Assembly: GCA_910591455.2 (NCBI GenBank)
Contig: OU342817.1
Coordinates: forward strand, 4,549,915 to 4,613,914
DNA from: Pholis gunnellus
Lineage: Eukaryota; Chordata; Actinopteri; Perciformes; Pholidae
Reading direction: 5' to 3'
Length of the DNA: 64,000 bases
The position numbers were made by a program, and so were the translations under genes. Shown here piece after piece: positions 1-11,467 of this stretch. Position 1 is the stretch's first letter; every line of letters begins with the position of its first letter. The notes under the pieces are model-generated. The model saw nothing but the letters and a program-made list of their open reading frames with translations. It did not search any database and was not told the DNA's origin.

Positions 1-1050
1 TATTACTTATCTTGTTTTATTTCGACTTGCAAAATCATACATATTATACATATACATATAAATAGAATGATTACCATGTAAAGATGCTTGTGCAGGTTAA
101 TCTTTCTTTGGCACGCATTGTCTGTTTTCAGTGGAAACATTTCCAGTTTACCACAGCCATCTCTCGTTTTACATTTACCAAAAGTGGTGAATATAGACCT
201 CTGAGAAAGGAAGTGGTTATCAATGCAAGTGCAGTGAGCTACCATGATTCATGTGTTAAAGTGAAGCAAAACATGAACTAATACAACAAATACACAGACA
301 GTACAAATTACAGCAGTTTCTGAGTGAATGTTTTGTCCTTTTTATTCTGTCAAATAATGCTTTTGTCCCAAAGACAAAAGATGAAAAATATCCTCAAAGG
401 TTCTCTATAAAATGTTCAGCGCATTAATATCAACTATCACTTTAAACTGGTACACAGCATTTAATTTGTGGTAGTGTAGTGTCCACCCTCTGTTTCACAT
501 TGAGTTGCTGTTGTTTGTACTTTTAACGCTGTTAGCACCGAAACCACCATGTTGAGAAAATATAGTGCTAATACTCATTAAAACATGTTTAAAAGAAGCC
601 TGCAGGATTAGTTGAAACAGATAATTGTACTTTTGTTCATCATCTTTTCGTGGACTTATATGTTCAACTCTGCCTTCTTGACAAAGTGTTGAACTAAATT
701 AGTCTTTAAATCAACAAGCAGATGTCAAGCAGTAAAACAGAGTTAACTTTAGAGAGAAACTTCAAAAAGAGGAGCAAATGTCTTCACACCCTGAGCGAGG
801 TTGTGTGGTTTTGTGGTTTTGACTGAACGAACACAACAGTGACTGAAGCCCTGTGGTTAGTTTTTTGGAGCAAAGTCAGTCTCAACTTTAGTCTGATGAA
901 GAGCAGTTGTGTGCAAACATCTCTTAGGTGCAATAAATAAGTGCTGATTGGAGCCCTGCAGCGTGCAAACTATTTGTTTGTTAATTCCAAAACAGAACAC
1001 AGATTATTGCAGCGTGTAGTCAGACAGGACAAGCGGACAAAGACTCTCTC
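1..1050. other. 5' flank of receptor gene A
   Basis: No gene is seen here. The first 290 bases recur at about 7,000-7,330, and 300-1,050 recurs at about 7,340-8,113, so this is the left part of the tandem duplication that also made gene B. The last 250 bases are shared by every array member upstream of its start codon. They include a caataaataag stretch near 930 followed by an inverted CCAAT (gattggag) near 945. These could be core promoter elements, but that is only a guess from position and conservation between copies. Confidence 0.5.
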
Positions 1051-3359
1051 ATGTCTATCTTTGTGATACTGGGGCTGCTGGTCTGCATTGAGGCACAAGG
1101 TAAGAACACTGTCCACTAACATGTTATCAACAGATACAGCAGTGATGCCTGAGCAGAACTCATTATTGTGACTCGTGAACTGAACATCATGAAGTCGCTT
1201 CAGATTTGATCTCATGATTAGCAACACTTGTCAGGAGGAGATTGATTATTAATTGATCACGTATCTAAGAAGAGAGACTGATTCCTGAGAACTAGAGAGA
1301 AAGTTAACACAAATTATATTACATTTAATTTGGGTCTGCTTTGTTTTGTAGATGTTTTTTAAAGTGATGGACAGGTGTAAGACTTAAAACATACGTAACA
1401 TACGTAAGTCCAAAAGTACATTTTAAGGTAATAAAGATGGCAAATAATTCTGCTTCCTAATCTAAAACAAATAGTTTTTTTATCAAGTTTTTTTTTCCAA
1501 TGCTAAAAAATTAAAGTCAAAGCCTCTGCATAAAAATTTAAGAAAAGTTTTACATCACATTAATTTGCAGACACTTTTGTCTAAAGCAACTCACAATTTT
1601 CTCTTCTGTTCGGCCAGCTGCCGGTATTTTACAGTATATTACAAAGATTTGTTTTTACAGAGTAATTGGGTAAAAGGAAGAGAAAAGAGTAAAAAGGTGA
1701 AAGAAAGTCCTCTGTTTTTCATAAGAGATAAAAAGGAAATACTTCGTCATGTTCAAAATAGAAACTCTGATCAACATCTTGCTCTCAGTGGACTTAGTTT
1801 CACCTGTTAAACTCTTCTTTCCTGAAGCAATCTGTGACACCAGACAAAGCTGATGTAAAGCATTTGAAGAGAACTCTTCCAATCAATGATAAGCTGAAGG
1901 TGTTTAAACTGATGGTTCAATGTGTAAGAAGTAGGGATGGAGTAACATTCAGTGTTGACCCATTAATCATATATTGAGTGTGATGTTTATTGTATTATGT
2001 GTCTCCTGTTTTTACAGGGCCCAGTGCTGTGACTACTGTGTTTGTGAAGAAGGGAGATGATCTGATTCTGAATGTTGATGCTGATGCTGATGTTCCTAAG
2101 AATCGTATGTCTGTTGGCTGGACATTCAATAAGACCCTCATGGTAGCATTTTCACCTGATGGACACCGTTCAGTACATAATAATTTCACTGGAAGGATTG
2201 AATTACTTGTGAAAAAGTTCTCTGTGAAATTGAAGAATCTACAAGAGGCAGACAGTGGAGTTTATGATGCAACAGTGTTCACGCATGACGGAGAGCAACC
2301 ACTAGCTGAATACAAGGTCACAGTTCAAGGTGAGTTTGTTCACATGTCAGACACTGATAGAGAGTTTCTGCTGCCATGTTTCATGAATTCTTCACAGAAA
2401 CTTTCAGAAAAAACATTATTTACAGGAACACTAAATGACATAAATAATTCAATAACTCATTTATGTGTTTGGTGTAGAAACTGATATTTTTCTCCATTTC
2501 TGCATTTTTCAGTACAGAACATATAAACCAGCACTTGAACGTGATTGTTTCAATTAGCACACTTCAGCTAAGCTGAAGAGTTAAATAAACAATGAATCAA
2601 CATGAAGCTATTATGCTGTTTTACAATGTACAATGTTGTTTGTAAAACACAGATGCATTCCACAATGTATGTATTTAGAAATGTAGGAATTAAAAGTATT
2701 TGAGTAAACTACAAAGTACATAAACTGTTATCTGAACTGATTAGTTCCTGTCGTGTTGTAGCGTCACAGTCTGAATCTGTTGTGTCAGATTTGTGATGAA
2801 GCACCTGTTTCGTTGTGTTTCAGGTTCAGCAGCTTCCTCTGCTGGTTCATCTGTGCACCTGATGAAGATCGTGGTGTTCTCTGTGGGTCTTTGGTGTAGA
2901 AACTGTTATTTTTCTCCATTTCTGCATTTCTTCAGTACAGAACATATAAACCAGCACTTGAACGTGATTGTTTCAATTAATACACTTCAGCTAAGCTGAA
3001 GAGCAAAATAAACAATGAATCAACATAAATCTATTATGCTGTTTTACGATGCACAATGCAGTTTATAAAACTTAATTGCACTTTTCAAATTTGAAATGAA
3101 GGAATTTCAGTATTTGAGTAAACTACAAAGTACATAAAATGTTATCTGAACTGATTAGTTCCTGTCGTGCTGTAGCGTCACAGTCTGAATCTGTTGTGTC
3201 AGATTTGTAATGAAGTACCTGTTTCGTTGTGTTTCAGGTTCCTCTGCTGGTTCATCTGTGTACCTGGTGAAGATCGTGGTGTTCTCTGTGGGTCTGATCA
3301 TCATGGTGTCTGCCGTCATCACTGTTCACCTCATGGAGAAGTTCAAGAAGCACAAATAA
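1051..3359 (+). CDS. CD2/SLAM (CD48-like) Ig receptor, single V domain, copy A
   Basis: A three-exon model: leader 1051-1099, V domain 2018-2329, TM and tail 3238-3359. All junctions are GT-AG in phase 1, giving 160 residues. The leader MSIFVILGLLVCIEAQ is a short hydrophobic signal peptide. The V domain (about residues 17-120) has no cysteine, which is typical of CD2/SLAM N-terminal domains. It keeps the C-strand Trp (VGWTF) and the F-strand motif ADSGVY, with several NxT/S sites. There is no C2 exon, unlike copies C and D. The last exon has a hydrophobic segment with Lys at about residue 132, ending in MEKFKKHK, so there is no signalling tail. Known for the family: homophilic or heterophilic contacts on leukocytes. 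Inferred: adaptor-dependent or decoy receptor. Assignment to an exact family member is uncertain, and expression is unproven. Confidence 0.75.
2470..3306 (+). repeat. Tandem duplication of intron plus TM exon in gene A
   Basis: The stretch starting ggtgtagaaactg at about 2471 restarts at about 2893, giving a direct repeat of roughly 420 bp. It covers the end of the intron and the start of the TM exon. The first copy of the exon (from 2824) is cut off after FSVG. The second (from 3238) is complete but lacks 9 bp near its start. Gene B carries the same arrangement, so the event predates the A/B duplication. Confidence 0.85.
2824..2890 (+). pseudogene. Truncated upstream TM exon of gene A
   Basis: It follows a good acceptor (gtgtttcag) and encodes GSAASSAGSSVHLMKIVV then FSVG in the right phase, but the hydrophobic segment is broken when the sequence runs into duplicated intron. 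Read through, the frame stays open to about 2,997 with unrelated residues (LWCRNCYF and onward). If used as a terminal exon it would give a variant with a damaged anchor. The complete exon at 3238 is the more likely functional one. Confidence 0.65.
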
Positions 3360-3514
3360 ACAAATAGTTGTACAGTATGTTTACATTTTAGCTTCAGCAT
3401 GTTTTAATCTTTAGGTGGAAGCAGTTTCTGCTAGATGCACCATTGTTGGAATCTTGTTAAAGCTTCATACTTATCTTGTATTTTTGTGATTAATTGAACC
3501 CTAAAAATAAGAAA

Positions 3515-3520
3515 AATAAA
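3515..3520 (+). promoter_or_regulatory. Poly(A) signal, receptor A
   Basis: AATAAA lies about 155 bases after the stop codon of gene A. The same aaaaataaagcattt context follows every array copy, at about 11,105, 19,573, 23,729 and 28,038. Confidence 0.6.
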
Positions 3521-4550
3521 GCATTTAATGCCAATCAAGCTTTTCTTTTCTTTGTTGTTGTTCTTCATCTTCAGCACAGCTCAAAACTTTGCAGAGCAAC
3601 ATTTTGAAGTTTACAAGTATTTGATTCCCTTTCTATCTTCAAAAACAACACAATGAGATAACACAAGAGTCCTGCAGTCTGTAGCTTCAAATCACACCAA
3701 TCGTGTGAGGCCTTGAAAGTCCAAACTGTAAATCGTTGCTCGTTTATGAAATAATTACAGTTCTTCTGCGTTGAATTCTTACTGTGATGTTATGTGAACG
3801 TCTGGACAGGTGAGAAAGTGAGATGAAGGCTCAACCCCAGGTACCAAAGCTGGGGCTTCCTGCAGGGACAACAACATCTTTCTCACTCTCACACATTGAT
3901 CTTTTTTTCCCACATTTACTTCGTGGTAGCGTAGTGCCCACCCTCTGGTTCCAGTAACGCTGTTAGCATCGTTACCGCCATGTTGAGAGCCATGTGGAGG
4001 CACTAGATATGCTCTGAATTTTTCATTTAACACCTTTATTAACTATGCTGCAACATACAAAACTAGTTCCTCTTAAGGGAATAAATAAATTAACAAATAT
4101 AGTGCTAATACTTATTAAACATTTGTAAAAGAAGCCTGCAGGATTAGTTGAAACAGATAATTGTACTTTTGTTCATCATCTTTTCGTGGACTTATACGTT
4201 CAACTCTGCCTTCTTGACAAAGTGATGAACTAAATTAGTCTTTATATCAACAAGCAGATCACAAGCGGTAAAACATAGATAAGAGAGGAACTTCAACAAC
4301 AGTAACTCATTTCTTCACATCCTCAACAAGGTTGTGGTTTTGACAGAAAGAACACAACAGTGACTGAAGCCCTGTGGTTAGTTTTTTGGAGCAAAGTCAG
4401 TCTCAACTTTAGTCTGATGAAGAGCAGTTGTGTGCAAACGTCTCTTAGGTGCAATAAATAAGTGCTGATTGGAGCCCTGCAGCGTGCAAACTATTTGTTT
4501 GTTTGTTGCAAAACAGAACACAGATTATTGCAGACAAAGACTCTCTCATG

Positions 4551-4645
4551 TAGGGCTGCAACTAACGATTATTTTAATAATCGATTAATCTGTCGATTAT
4601 TTGTTCGATTAATCAATAAATCAGATGAAAAAATTAAAAACTAAA
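4551..4645 (+). mobile_element. Fish MITE-like repeat fragment
   Basis: It begins tagggctgcaactaacgatt and is rich in attaatcg-type inverted motifs, a pattern I recognise as a very common dispersed repeat of teleost genomes (probably a hAT-related non-autonomous element). It sits between the receptor start codon and a LINE fragment. Class assignment is from memory of the consensus and not checked. Confidence 0.55.
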
Positions 4646-5735
4646 AATACCCCATACTCCCTCAGCACCCCCCACAAGAACCCCTGAGGGACCCCATCGA
4701 AAGCCTTCTCCAAGTCCACAAAGCACATTTGTGGACCACCAAGGAGCTTTTTGACTACCTTAGCGACCTCCGCCAGGGATATGGGTGAGCCCCCCCCCAG
4801 GTCTTCAGGCGCTGCCTCCTCTGCAGAGGACATGTTGGTCGGGTTTAAGAGTTCCTCAAAGTGCTCTTTCCACCGCCCGACGATGTCCCCTGTCCGGGTC
4901 AGCAGTCCCCCCCCCCCCGCTGAGAACAACCTGGGGTAGGCCCTGCTTTCCCTTCCTGGGCCGTCGAATGGTTTGCCAGAACCTCCTTGAGGCCAACCGA
5001 AGGTCCTTCTCCATGGCCTCCCCGAACTCCTCCCATGCCCGAGTTTTAGCATCCGCGACCACCGCAGCTGCAGCCCTTCTGGCCTGCCGGTACCTCTCAG
5101 CTGCTTCAGGAGACCCCTGAGCCAACCAGGCCCTGAAGGTCTTCTTCTTCAGCTTGACGGCTTCCCTCACCTCCGGTGTCCACCACCGGGTTCTCGGGTT
5201 GCCGCCACGACAGGCACGGATGACCTTCTGGCCACAGCTCCTCGCGGCCGCGTCCACAATAGAGGCTTTGAACATGGTTTATTCGGATTCCATGTCCCCA
5301 ACCTCCCTCGGGATGTGTGAGAAGTTCTTCCGGAGGTGGGAGTTAAAGACCTCCCGGACAGGGTCCTCCGCCAGACGTTCTCAGTTCACCCTCACTATAC
5401 GTTTGGGCTTGCCGGGTCTTTCCAACCGGTTCCCCTGCCATCTGATCCAACTCACCACCAGGTGGTGATCAGTTGACAGCTCTGCTCCTCTCTTCACCCG
5501 AGTGTCCAAGACATACGGCCGCAGATCAGATGATACAATTACAAAGATGATCATTGATCTCCGGCCTAAGGTGTTCTGGTACCAGGTACACTTATGAGCC
5601 ACCTTATGTTCGAACATGGTTTTCGTTCTGGCCAAACCATGGCTAGCACAGAAGTCCATTAACGAGACACCACTCGGGTTCAGATCGGGCAAGCCGTTCC
5701 TCCCAATCACCCCCCGCCAGGTTTCTCCGTCACTA
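4646..5735 (-). mobile_element. LINE retrotransposon fragment (endonuclease end, part of RT)
   Basis: On the minus strand, broken frames encode the end of an apurinic-type endonuclease ([13 protein letters not shown], then [13 protein letters not shown]), a basic linker (RTRWWTPEVREAVKLKKK), and a piece of reverse transcriptase with CFVDLEKAFD. The RT part is internally deleted: KKLLGG jumps directly to PQMCFVDLEKAF. Frameshifts and both truncated ends show it is dead. It is much more GC-rich than its surroundings. It resembles the abundant fish LINE lineages. I do not assign a family with certainty. Confidence 0.85.
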
Positions 5736-6334
5736 CTAACTGCAAAACAAATTCTGCTTCTTAATCTAAAACAAATAGTTTGTTTCTCAAGTTTTCTTTC
5801 CAATGCTAAGAATTAAAGTCAAAGCCTCTACATAACAATTTAAGAAAGGTAAAAAAAAAACAATATTGACTGAAATCTTTAAATAAAAAAAAATACATAA
5901 TACCAGGATAGTAAAATAAATGTTACTATAATGTGAAGTCTTTACATTCATTTGCAGATACTTTTGTCTAAAGCAACTCACATTTGTCTCTTATATAAAC
6001 ACACATGAAGAACAAGTTGACGCTCTTGGTCAAAGACACTTTGGCACATCGACAAAAAGAGGAAATGATGAAAGCTGGTGAACAATAGTACGAGTGAGAG
6101 AAACTTTACTCCTCCCGTAGAGTAACTCCCTCAGTAAGTCTGTGGAAATAGTCGCTAACTGTCTGATTTACTAAATGCATTCATAGCCTGTCTGAAGCTG
6201 GAGGAACAATAGTTTGGGTAAGAGGAAGGGAAAAGAGAACAAAGTGAAATAAAGTCCTCTGTCTTTCATTAGAGATAAAATGGAAATACTTTTTCATGTT
6301 AAAAAATAAATACGAACTAATATGAATACAATAA

Positions 6335-6965
6335 TTGAATACAATAGTTCTCCCACACAACTTCCCTTCTCTGTTCTCTACACTGGCTACCTGTAAGAGC
6401 TCGCATCCAGTTTAAGACTCTGGTGCTAGCCTACAGGGCAGTGAAAGGTACAGCTCCTTCCTATCTCCAGGCCACGGTCAAGTCCTATATCCCCGCCCGA
6501 CCACTTCGCTCTGCTGCCTCGGGGCGATTGGTTGCCCCGTCGCTCAGAGGTCCCTGCGGCCGATCGACCCGGTCACGGCTTTTCTCTGTCCTGGCCCCCC
6601 AATGGTGGAATGAACTCACCACTGACGTCAGGACAGCAGAGTCGCTGCCCATCTTTCGGCGCAGGCTGAAAACCCACCTCTTCAAGAAGTGCTACCCTGA
6701 GCCTTCCACTTAGCACTTATTGTACTCGTATTAGCTTGTTGCAATTATTATATTCATATTAGTTTGTTGCACTTATTGTATTCCTTTGTTTCTGCACTGT
6801 ACGTTTGCTCTGGTTTATGCTCTTAGATACTTGTTTCACAAAGGAGATGCACTTATGATTTCTGGTGACTAGTAGTTCTCTTGAATACCGATGTTGAATA
6901 AACTTATTGTAAGTCGCTTTGGATAAAAGCGTCTGCTAAATGACTGTAATGTAATGTAATGTAAT
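6335..6965 (+). mobile_element. L2-like LINE 3' end
   Basis: An open frame at 6423-6713 encodes the C-terminal tail of a reverse transcriptase: LAYRAVKGTAPSYLQ, then PARPLRSAASGRLV, then APQWWNELTTDVRTAESLP and FRRRLKTHLFKKC. The 3' UTR ends with ggataaaagcgtctgctaaa and a short (TGTAA)n tail at about 6,945-6,965. That tail type is typical of fish L2/Maui elements. It is 5'-truncated and inserted in intron 1 sequence of remnant A'. Confidence 0.85.
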
Positions 6966-7063
6966 CTTTTATCTTATTATTTTTATCGTATTACTTATTA
7001 TTACTTATCTTATTTTATGTAAACTGCAAACCTTTTTTCCAATTACACAGTGGTCGCCAGAAT

Positions 7064-7066
<3 letters not shown>

Positions 7067-7103
<37 letters not shown>
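7067..7103. repeat. (TA)n microsatellite
   Basis: An uninterrupted run of alternating T and A. It replaces a shorter, interrupted AT stretch at about 40-65 in the parallel duplication unit. Confidence 0.9.
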
Positions 7104-7107
<4 letters not shown>

Positions 7108-8113
7108 GAATGATTACCATGTAAAGATGCTTTTGCAGGTTTATCTTTCTTTGGCACGCATTGTCTGTTTTCAGTGGAAACATTTACAGTTTACCACAGC
7201 CATCTCTCGTTTTACATTTACAGGAAGTGGTAACTATAGACCTCTGAGAAAGGAAGTGGTTATCATTGCAAGTGCAGTGAGCTACCATGATTCATGTGTT
7301 AAAGTGAAGCAAAACATGAACTAATACAACAAATACACACACAGTACAAATTACAGCATTTTTTTAGTTAATTTATTGACAATAATTGTAATGTTTTGTC
7401 CTTTTTATTCTGTCAAATACAGCTTTTGTCCCAAAGACAAAAGATGAAAAGAATCCTCAAAGGTTCTCTATAAAATGTTCAGCGCATTAATATCAACTAT
7501 CACTTTAAACTGGTACACAGCATTTAATTTGTGGTAGTGTAGTGTCCACCCTCTGTTTCACATTGAGTTGCTGTTGTTTGTACTTTTAACGCTGTTAGCA
7601 CCGAAACCACCATGTTGAGAAAATATAGTGCTAATACTTATTAAAACATGTTTAAAAGAAGCCTGCAGGATTAGTTGAAACAGATAATTGTACTTTTGTT
7701 CATCATCTTTTCGTGAACTTATACGTTCAACTCTGCCTTCTTGACAAAGTGTTGAACTAAATTAGTCTTTAAATCAACAAGCAGATCTCAAGCAGTAAAA
7801 CAGAGTTAACTTTAGAGAGAAACTTCATAAAGAGGAGCAAATGTCTTCACACCCTGAGCGAGGTTTTGTGGTTTTGTGGTTTTGACTGAAAGAACACAAC
7901 AGTGACTGAAGCCCTGTGGTTAGTTTTTTGGAGCAAAGTCAGTCTCAACTTTAGTCTGATGAAGAGCAGTTGTGTGCAAACGTCTCTTAGGTGCAATAAA
8001 TAAGTGCTGATTGGAGCCCTGCAGCGTGCAAACTATTTGTTTGTTAATTCCAAAACAGAACACAGATTATTGCAGCGTGCAGTCAGACAGGACAAGCGGA
8101 CAAAGACTCTCTC

Positions 8114-10949
8114 ATGTCTATCTTTGTGATACTGGGGCTGCTGGTCTGCATTGAGGCACAAGGTAAGAACACTGTCCACTAACATGTTATCAACAGATAC
8201 AGCAGTGATGCCTGAGCAGAACTCATTATTGTGACTCGTGAACTGAACATCATGAAGTCGCTTCAGATTTGATCTCATGATTAGCAACACTTGTCAGGAG
8301 TAGATTGATTATTAATTGATCACGTATCTAAGAAGAGGGACTGATTCCTGAGAACTAGAGAGAAAGTTAACACAAATTATATTACATTTAATTTGGGTCT
8401 GCTTTGTTTTGTAGATGTTTTTTAAAGTGATGGACAGGTTTAAAACTTAAAACGTACATAACATACGTAAGTCCAAAAGTAGATTTATGATAATAAAGAT
8501 TGCATCACTGTAGGCCTGATGAATACAAAAATGAAACACTACTAACTGCAAAACAAATTCTGCTTCTTAATCTAAAACAAATAGTTTGTCAATTAAAATA
8601 GTTTTTCAATGCTAAGAATTAAAGTCAAAGCCTCTGCATAACAATTTAAGAAACGTTAAAAAAGACCAATATTGACTGAAATCTTTAAAATAAAAAAACA
8701 TAATACCAGTATAGTAATAGAAATGTTATTATAATGTGAAGTCTTTACATCTATTTGCAGACACTTCTGTCTAAAGCAACTCACATTTGTCTCTTATATA
8801 AACACACATGAAGAACAAGTTGACGCTCTTGGTCAAAGACACTTTGGCACATCGACAAAAAGAGGAAATGATGAAAGCTGGTGAACAATAGTACGAGTGA
8901 GAGAAACTTTAATCCTCCCGTAGAGTAACTCCCTCAGTAAGTCTGTGGAAATAGTCGCTAACTGTCTGATTTACTAAATACATTCATGGCCTGTCTGAAG
9001 CTGGAGGAACAATAGTTTGAGAAAAACTATAATTAGGTTCACAGTATAGTTGCTGTTTTTAAAATGATTTACCGTAAACACGTTTATAACAACGCTGTTA
9101 TTTCTAAAGCAGATAACCGTAAATATGTTTATGATATCTCTGTTTTTTTATATTAATTTACTGTAAACAAAAAACAGTTCTCAACTGGGAAATTTACAGT
9201 TGGAAAAAAACCATACCATGACGTCTTATACATTGTCACTTTCTTTTTCACGGTGAAATTCTGGCAACCACAGCTGCCGATATTTTACCGTATATTAAAC
9301 AGATTTTCTTTACAGAGTAATTAGGTAAGAGGGAGAGAAAAGAGGACATGGTGAAAGAAAGTCCACTGTTTTTCATAAGGAATAGAAAGGAAATACTTTG
9401 TCATGTTAAAAATGAAAACGTTGAAAGACATCTTGCTCTCAGTGGACTTAGTTTCACCTGTTTAAAGAGAACTCTTCCAATCAATGATAAGCTGAAGGTG
9501 TTTAAACTGATGGTTCAATGTGTAAGAAGTAGGGATGGAGTAACATTCAGTGTTGACCCATTAATCATATACTGAGTGTGATGTTTATTGTATTATGTGT
9601 CTCCTGTTTTCACAGGGCCCAGTGCTGTGACTACTGTGTTTGTGAAGAAGGGAGATGATCTGATTCTGAATGCTGATGTTGATGCTGATGTTCCTAAGAA
9701 TCATACAATTGTTGACTGGCTTTTCAATAAGAACCTCATGGTAGAATTTGTATCTGATGAACGTGCAGTAGTTAATGAATTCATTGGAAGGATTGAGTTT
9801 CCTGTGAAAAAATTTTCTTTGAAATTGAAGAATCTACAAGAGGCAGACAGTGGAGTTTATACTGCAGTATTGGCAACGCGTGGACAACGACTAGCTGAAT
9901 ACAAGGTCACAGTTCAAGGTGAGTTTGTTCACATGTCAGACACTGATAGAGAGTTTCTGCTGCCATGTTTCATGAATTCTTCACAGAAACTTTCAGAAAA
10001 AACATTATTTACAGGAACACTAAATTACATCAATAATTTAATAACTCATTTATGTGTTTGGTGTAGAAACTGATATTTTTCTCCATTTCTGCATTTTTCA
10101 GTACAGAACATATAAACCAGCACTTGAACGTGATTGTTTCAATTAACACACTTCAGCTAAGCTGAAGAGTTAAATAAACAACGAATCAACATGTAGCTAT
10201 TATGCTGTTTTACAATGTACAACGCTGTTTGTAAAACACAGATATTCCACAATGTATGTATTTAGAAAAGTAGGAATTACAGTATTTGAGTAAACTACAA
10301 AGTACATAAACTGCTATCTGAACTGATTAGTTCCTGTCGTGCTGTAGCGTCACAGTCTGAATCTGTTGTGTCAGATTTGTGATGAAGCACCTGTTTCGTT
10401 GTGTTTCAGGTTCAGCAGCTTCCTCTGCTGGTTCGTCTGTGCACCTGATGAAGATCGTGGTGTTCTCTGTGGGTGTTTGGTGTAGAAACTGATATTTTTC
10501 TCCATTTCTGCATTTCTTCAGTACAGAACATATAAACCAGCACTTGAACGTGATTGTTTCAATTAATTGATACACTTCAGCTAAGCTGAAGAGCACAATA
10601 AACAATGAATCAACATAAATCTATTATGCTGTTTTACGATGCACAATGCAGTTTATAAAACTTAATTGCACTTTTCAAATTTGAAATGAAGGAATTACAG
10701 TATTTGAGTAAACTACAAAGTACATAAAATGTTTTCTGAACTGATTAGTTCCTGTCGTGTTGTAGCGTCACAGTCTGAATCTGTTGTGTCAGATTTGTAA
10801 TGAAGTACCTGTTTCGTTGTGTTTCAGGTTCCTCTGCTGGTTCATCTGTGTACCTGGTGAAGATCGTGGTGTTCTCTGTGGGTCTGATCATCATGGTGTC
10901 TGCCGTCATCGCTGTTCACCTCATGGAGAAGTTCAAGAAGCACAAATAA
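8114..10949 (+). CDS. CD2/SLAM (CD48-like) Ig receptor, single V domain, copy B
   Basis: Three exons: leader 8114-8162 (same protein leader as A, C and D), V domain 9616-9918, TM and tail 10828-10949. All junctions are phase 1 GT-AG, giving 157 residues. The V domain has no cysteine and keeps VDWLF and ADSGVY. It differs strongly from A around the C-C'-C'' stretch and in the FG loop, which is two residues shorter. The TM exon reads VYLVKIVVFSVGLIIMV with a Lys near the outer side, and ends MEKFKKHK. The C2 exon is absent, as in A. Introns are nearly identical to those of A, so the pair is young. Role is inferred as for A: a leukocyte surface receptor without its own signalling tail. Confidence 0.75.
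9020..9330 (+). mobile_element. Decayed MITE-like insertion in intron 1 of gene B
   Basis: A block with accgtaaacacgtttataac, ttctggcaaccacagctgcc and gatattttaccgtatattaa interrupts sequence otherwise shared by the array. A shorter remnant of its right end is visible in gene A at about 1,608-1,670. The pattern resembles a dispersed fish repeat, but no terminal repeats or target duplication could be defined by eye. Confidence 0.45.
10410..10476 (+). pseudogene. Truncated upstream TM exon of gene B
   Basis: This is the counterpart of the broken exon in A, with an acceptor at 10401-10409 (gtgtttcag). It encodes SSVHLMKIVVFSVG and then VWCRN followed by a stop codon. If spliced to the V exon as a terminal exon it would end the protein with a 12-residue half-anchor. 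The complete TM exon lies 418 bases downstream. Confidence 0.65.
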
Positions 10950-11380
10950 ACAAATAGTTGTAAAGTATGTTTACATTTTAGTTTCAGCATCTTTTAATCT
11001 TTGGGTGGAAGCAGTTTCTGCTACATGCACCATTGTTGGAAACTTGTTAAAGCTTCATACTTAACTTGTATTTTTGTGATTAATTGAACCCTAAAAATAA
11101 GAAAAATAAAGCATTTCATGCCAATCAAGCTTTTTTTCTTTGTTGTTGTTCTTCATCTTCAGCACAGCTAAAAACTTTGCAAAGCAACATTTTCAAGTTT
11201 ACAAGTATTTGATTCCCTTTCTATCTTTAAAAACAACACAATGAGATAACACAAGAGTCCTGCAGTCTGTAGCTTCAAATCACACCAATCGTGTGAGGCC
11301 TTGAAAGTTGTTTTTTTTTTTTTTTTTTTTTTCTGCATTTTTCATAGTTTTCAGGCATTGTACTTTAACGAACTCCTCCC
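10950..11380. other. 3' flank of gene B, ending in a poly-T tract
   Basis: Shared array 3' flank, including AATAAA at 11105-11110, runs to about 11,308. It then breaks into a run of about 22 T (11,310-11,331) and unrelated sequence leading into the satellite. This is the left junction of the satellite block. Confidence 0.6.
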
Positions 11381-11467
11381 ACAGGAAGACAATCGATGTT
11401 GATGAAGGGAGTTGCTGCGGAGTTATAAACAGCATAGTATAGGATGTCGAAAAAAGTCATGAAAAAG

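Larger units (their letters stand above)
4073..6330 (+). pseudogene. Receptor gene remnant A', split by transposons
   Basis: From about 4,073 to 4,550 the sequence matches the 5' flank of the other array genes up to the leader start codon (4548-4550). The next bases are TAG, the first bases of an inserted repeat, so the reading frame stops at once. Sequence typical of intron 1 resumes at about 5,736 and runs to about 6,330, where a second retrotransposon fragment begins. No V, C2 or TM exon follows before gene B. It is a dead gene start, not a working gene. Confidence 0.75.

Noticed and set aside
970..1227. 85-codon minus-strand ORF repeated at 8,033, 20,524 and 24,688
   Set aside because: It is antisense to the leader exon and its conserved flanks. 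Recurrence only reflects duplication of the unit.
4856..5275. 139-codon minus-strand ORF as a host gene
   Set aside because: Its residues (RTRWWTPEVREAVKLKKK and neighbours) are the linker of a LINE protein, and adjoining frames give endonuclease and RT pieces.
6423..6713. 96-codon + strand ORF as a host gene
   Set aside because: It is the C-terminal end of an L2-like reverse transcriptase with the typical (TGTAA)n tail behind it.
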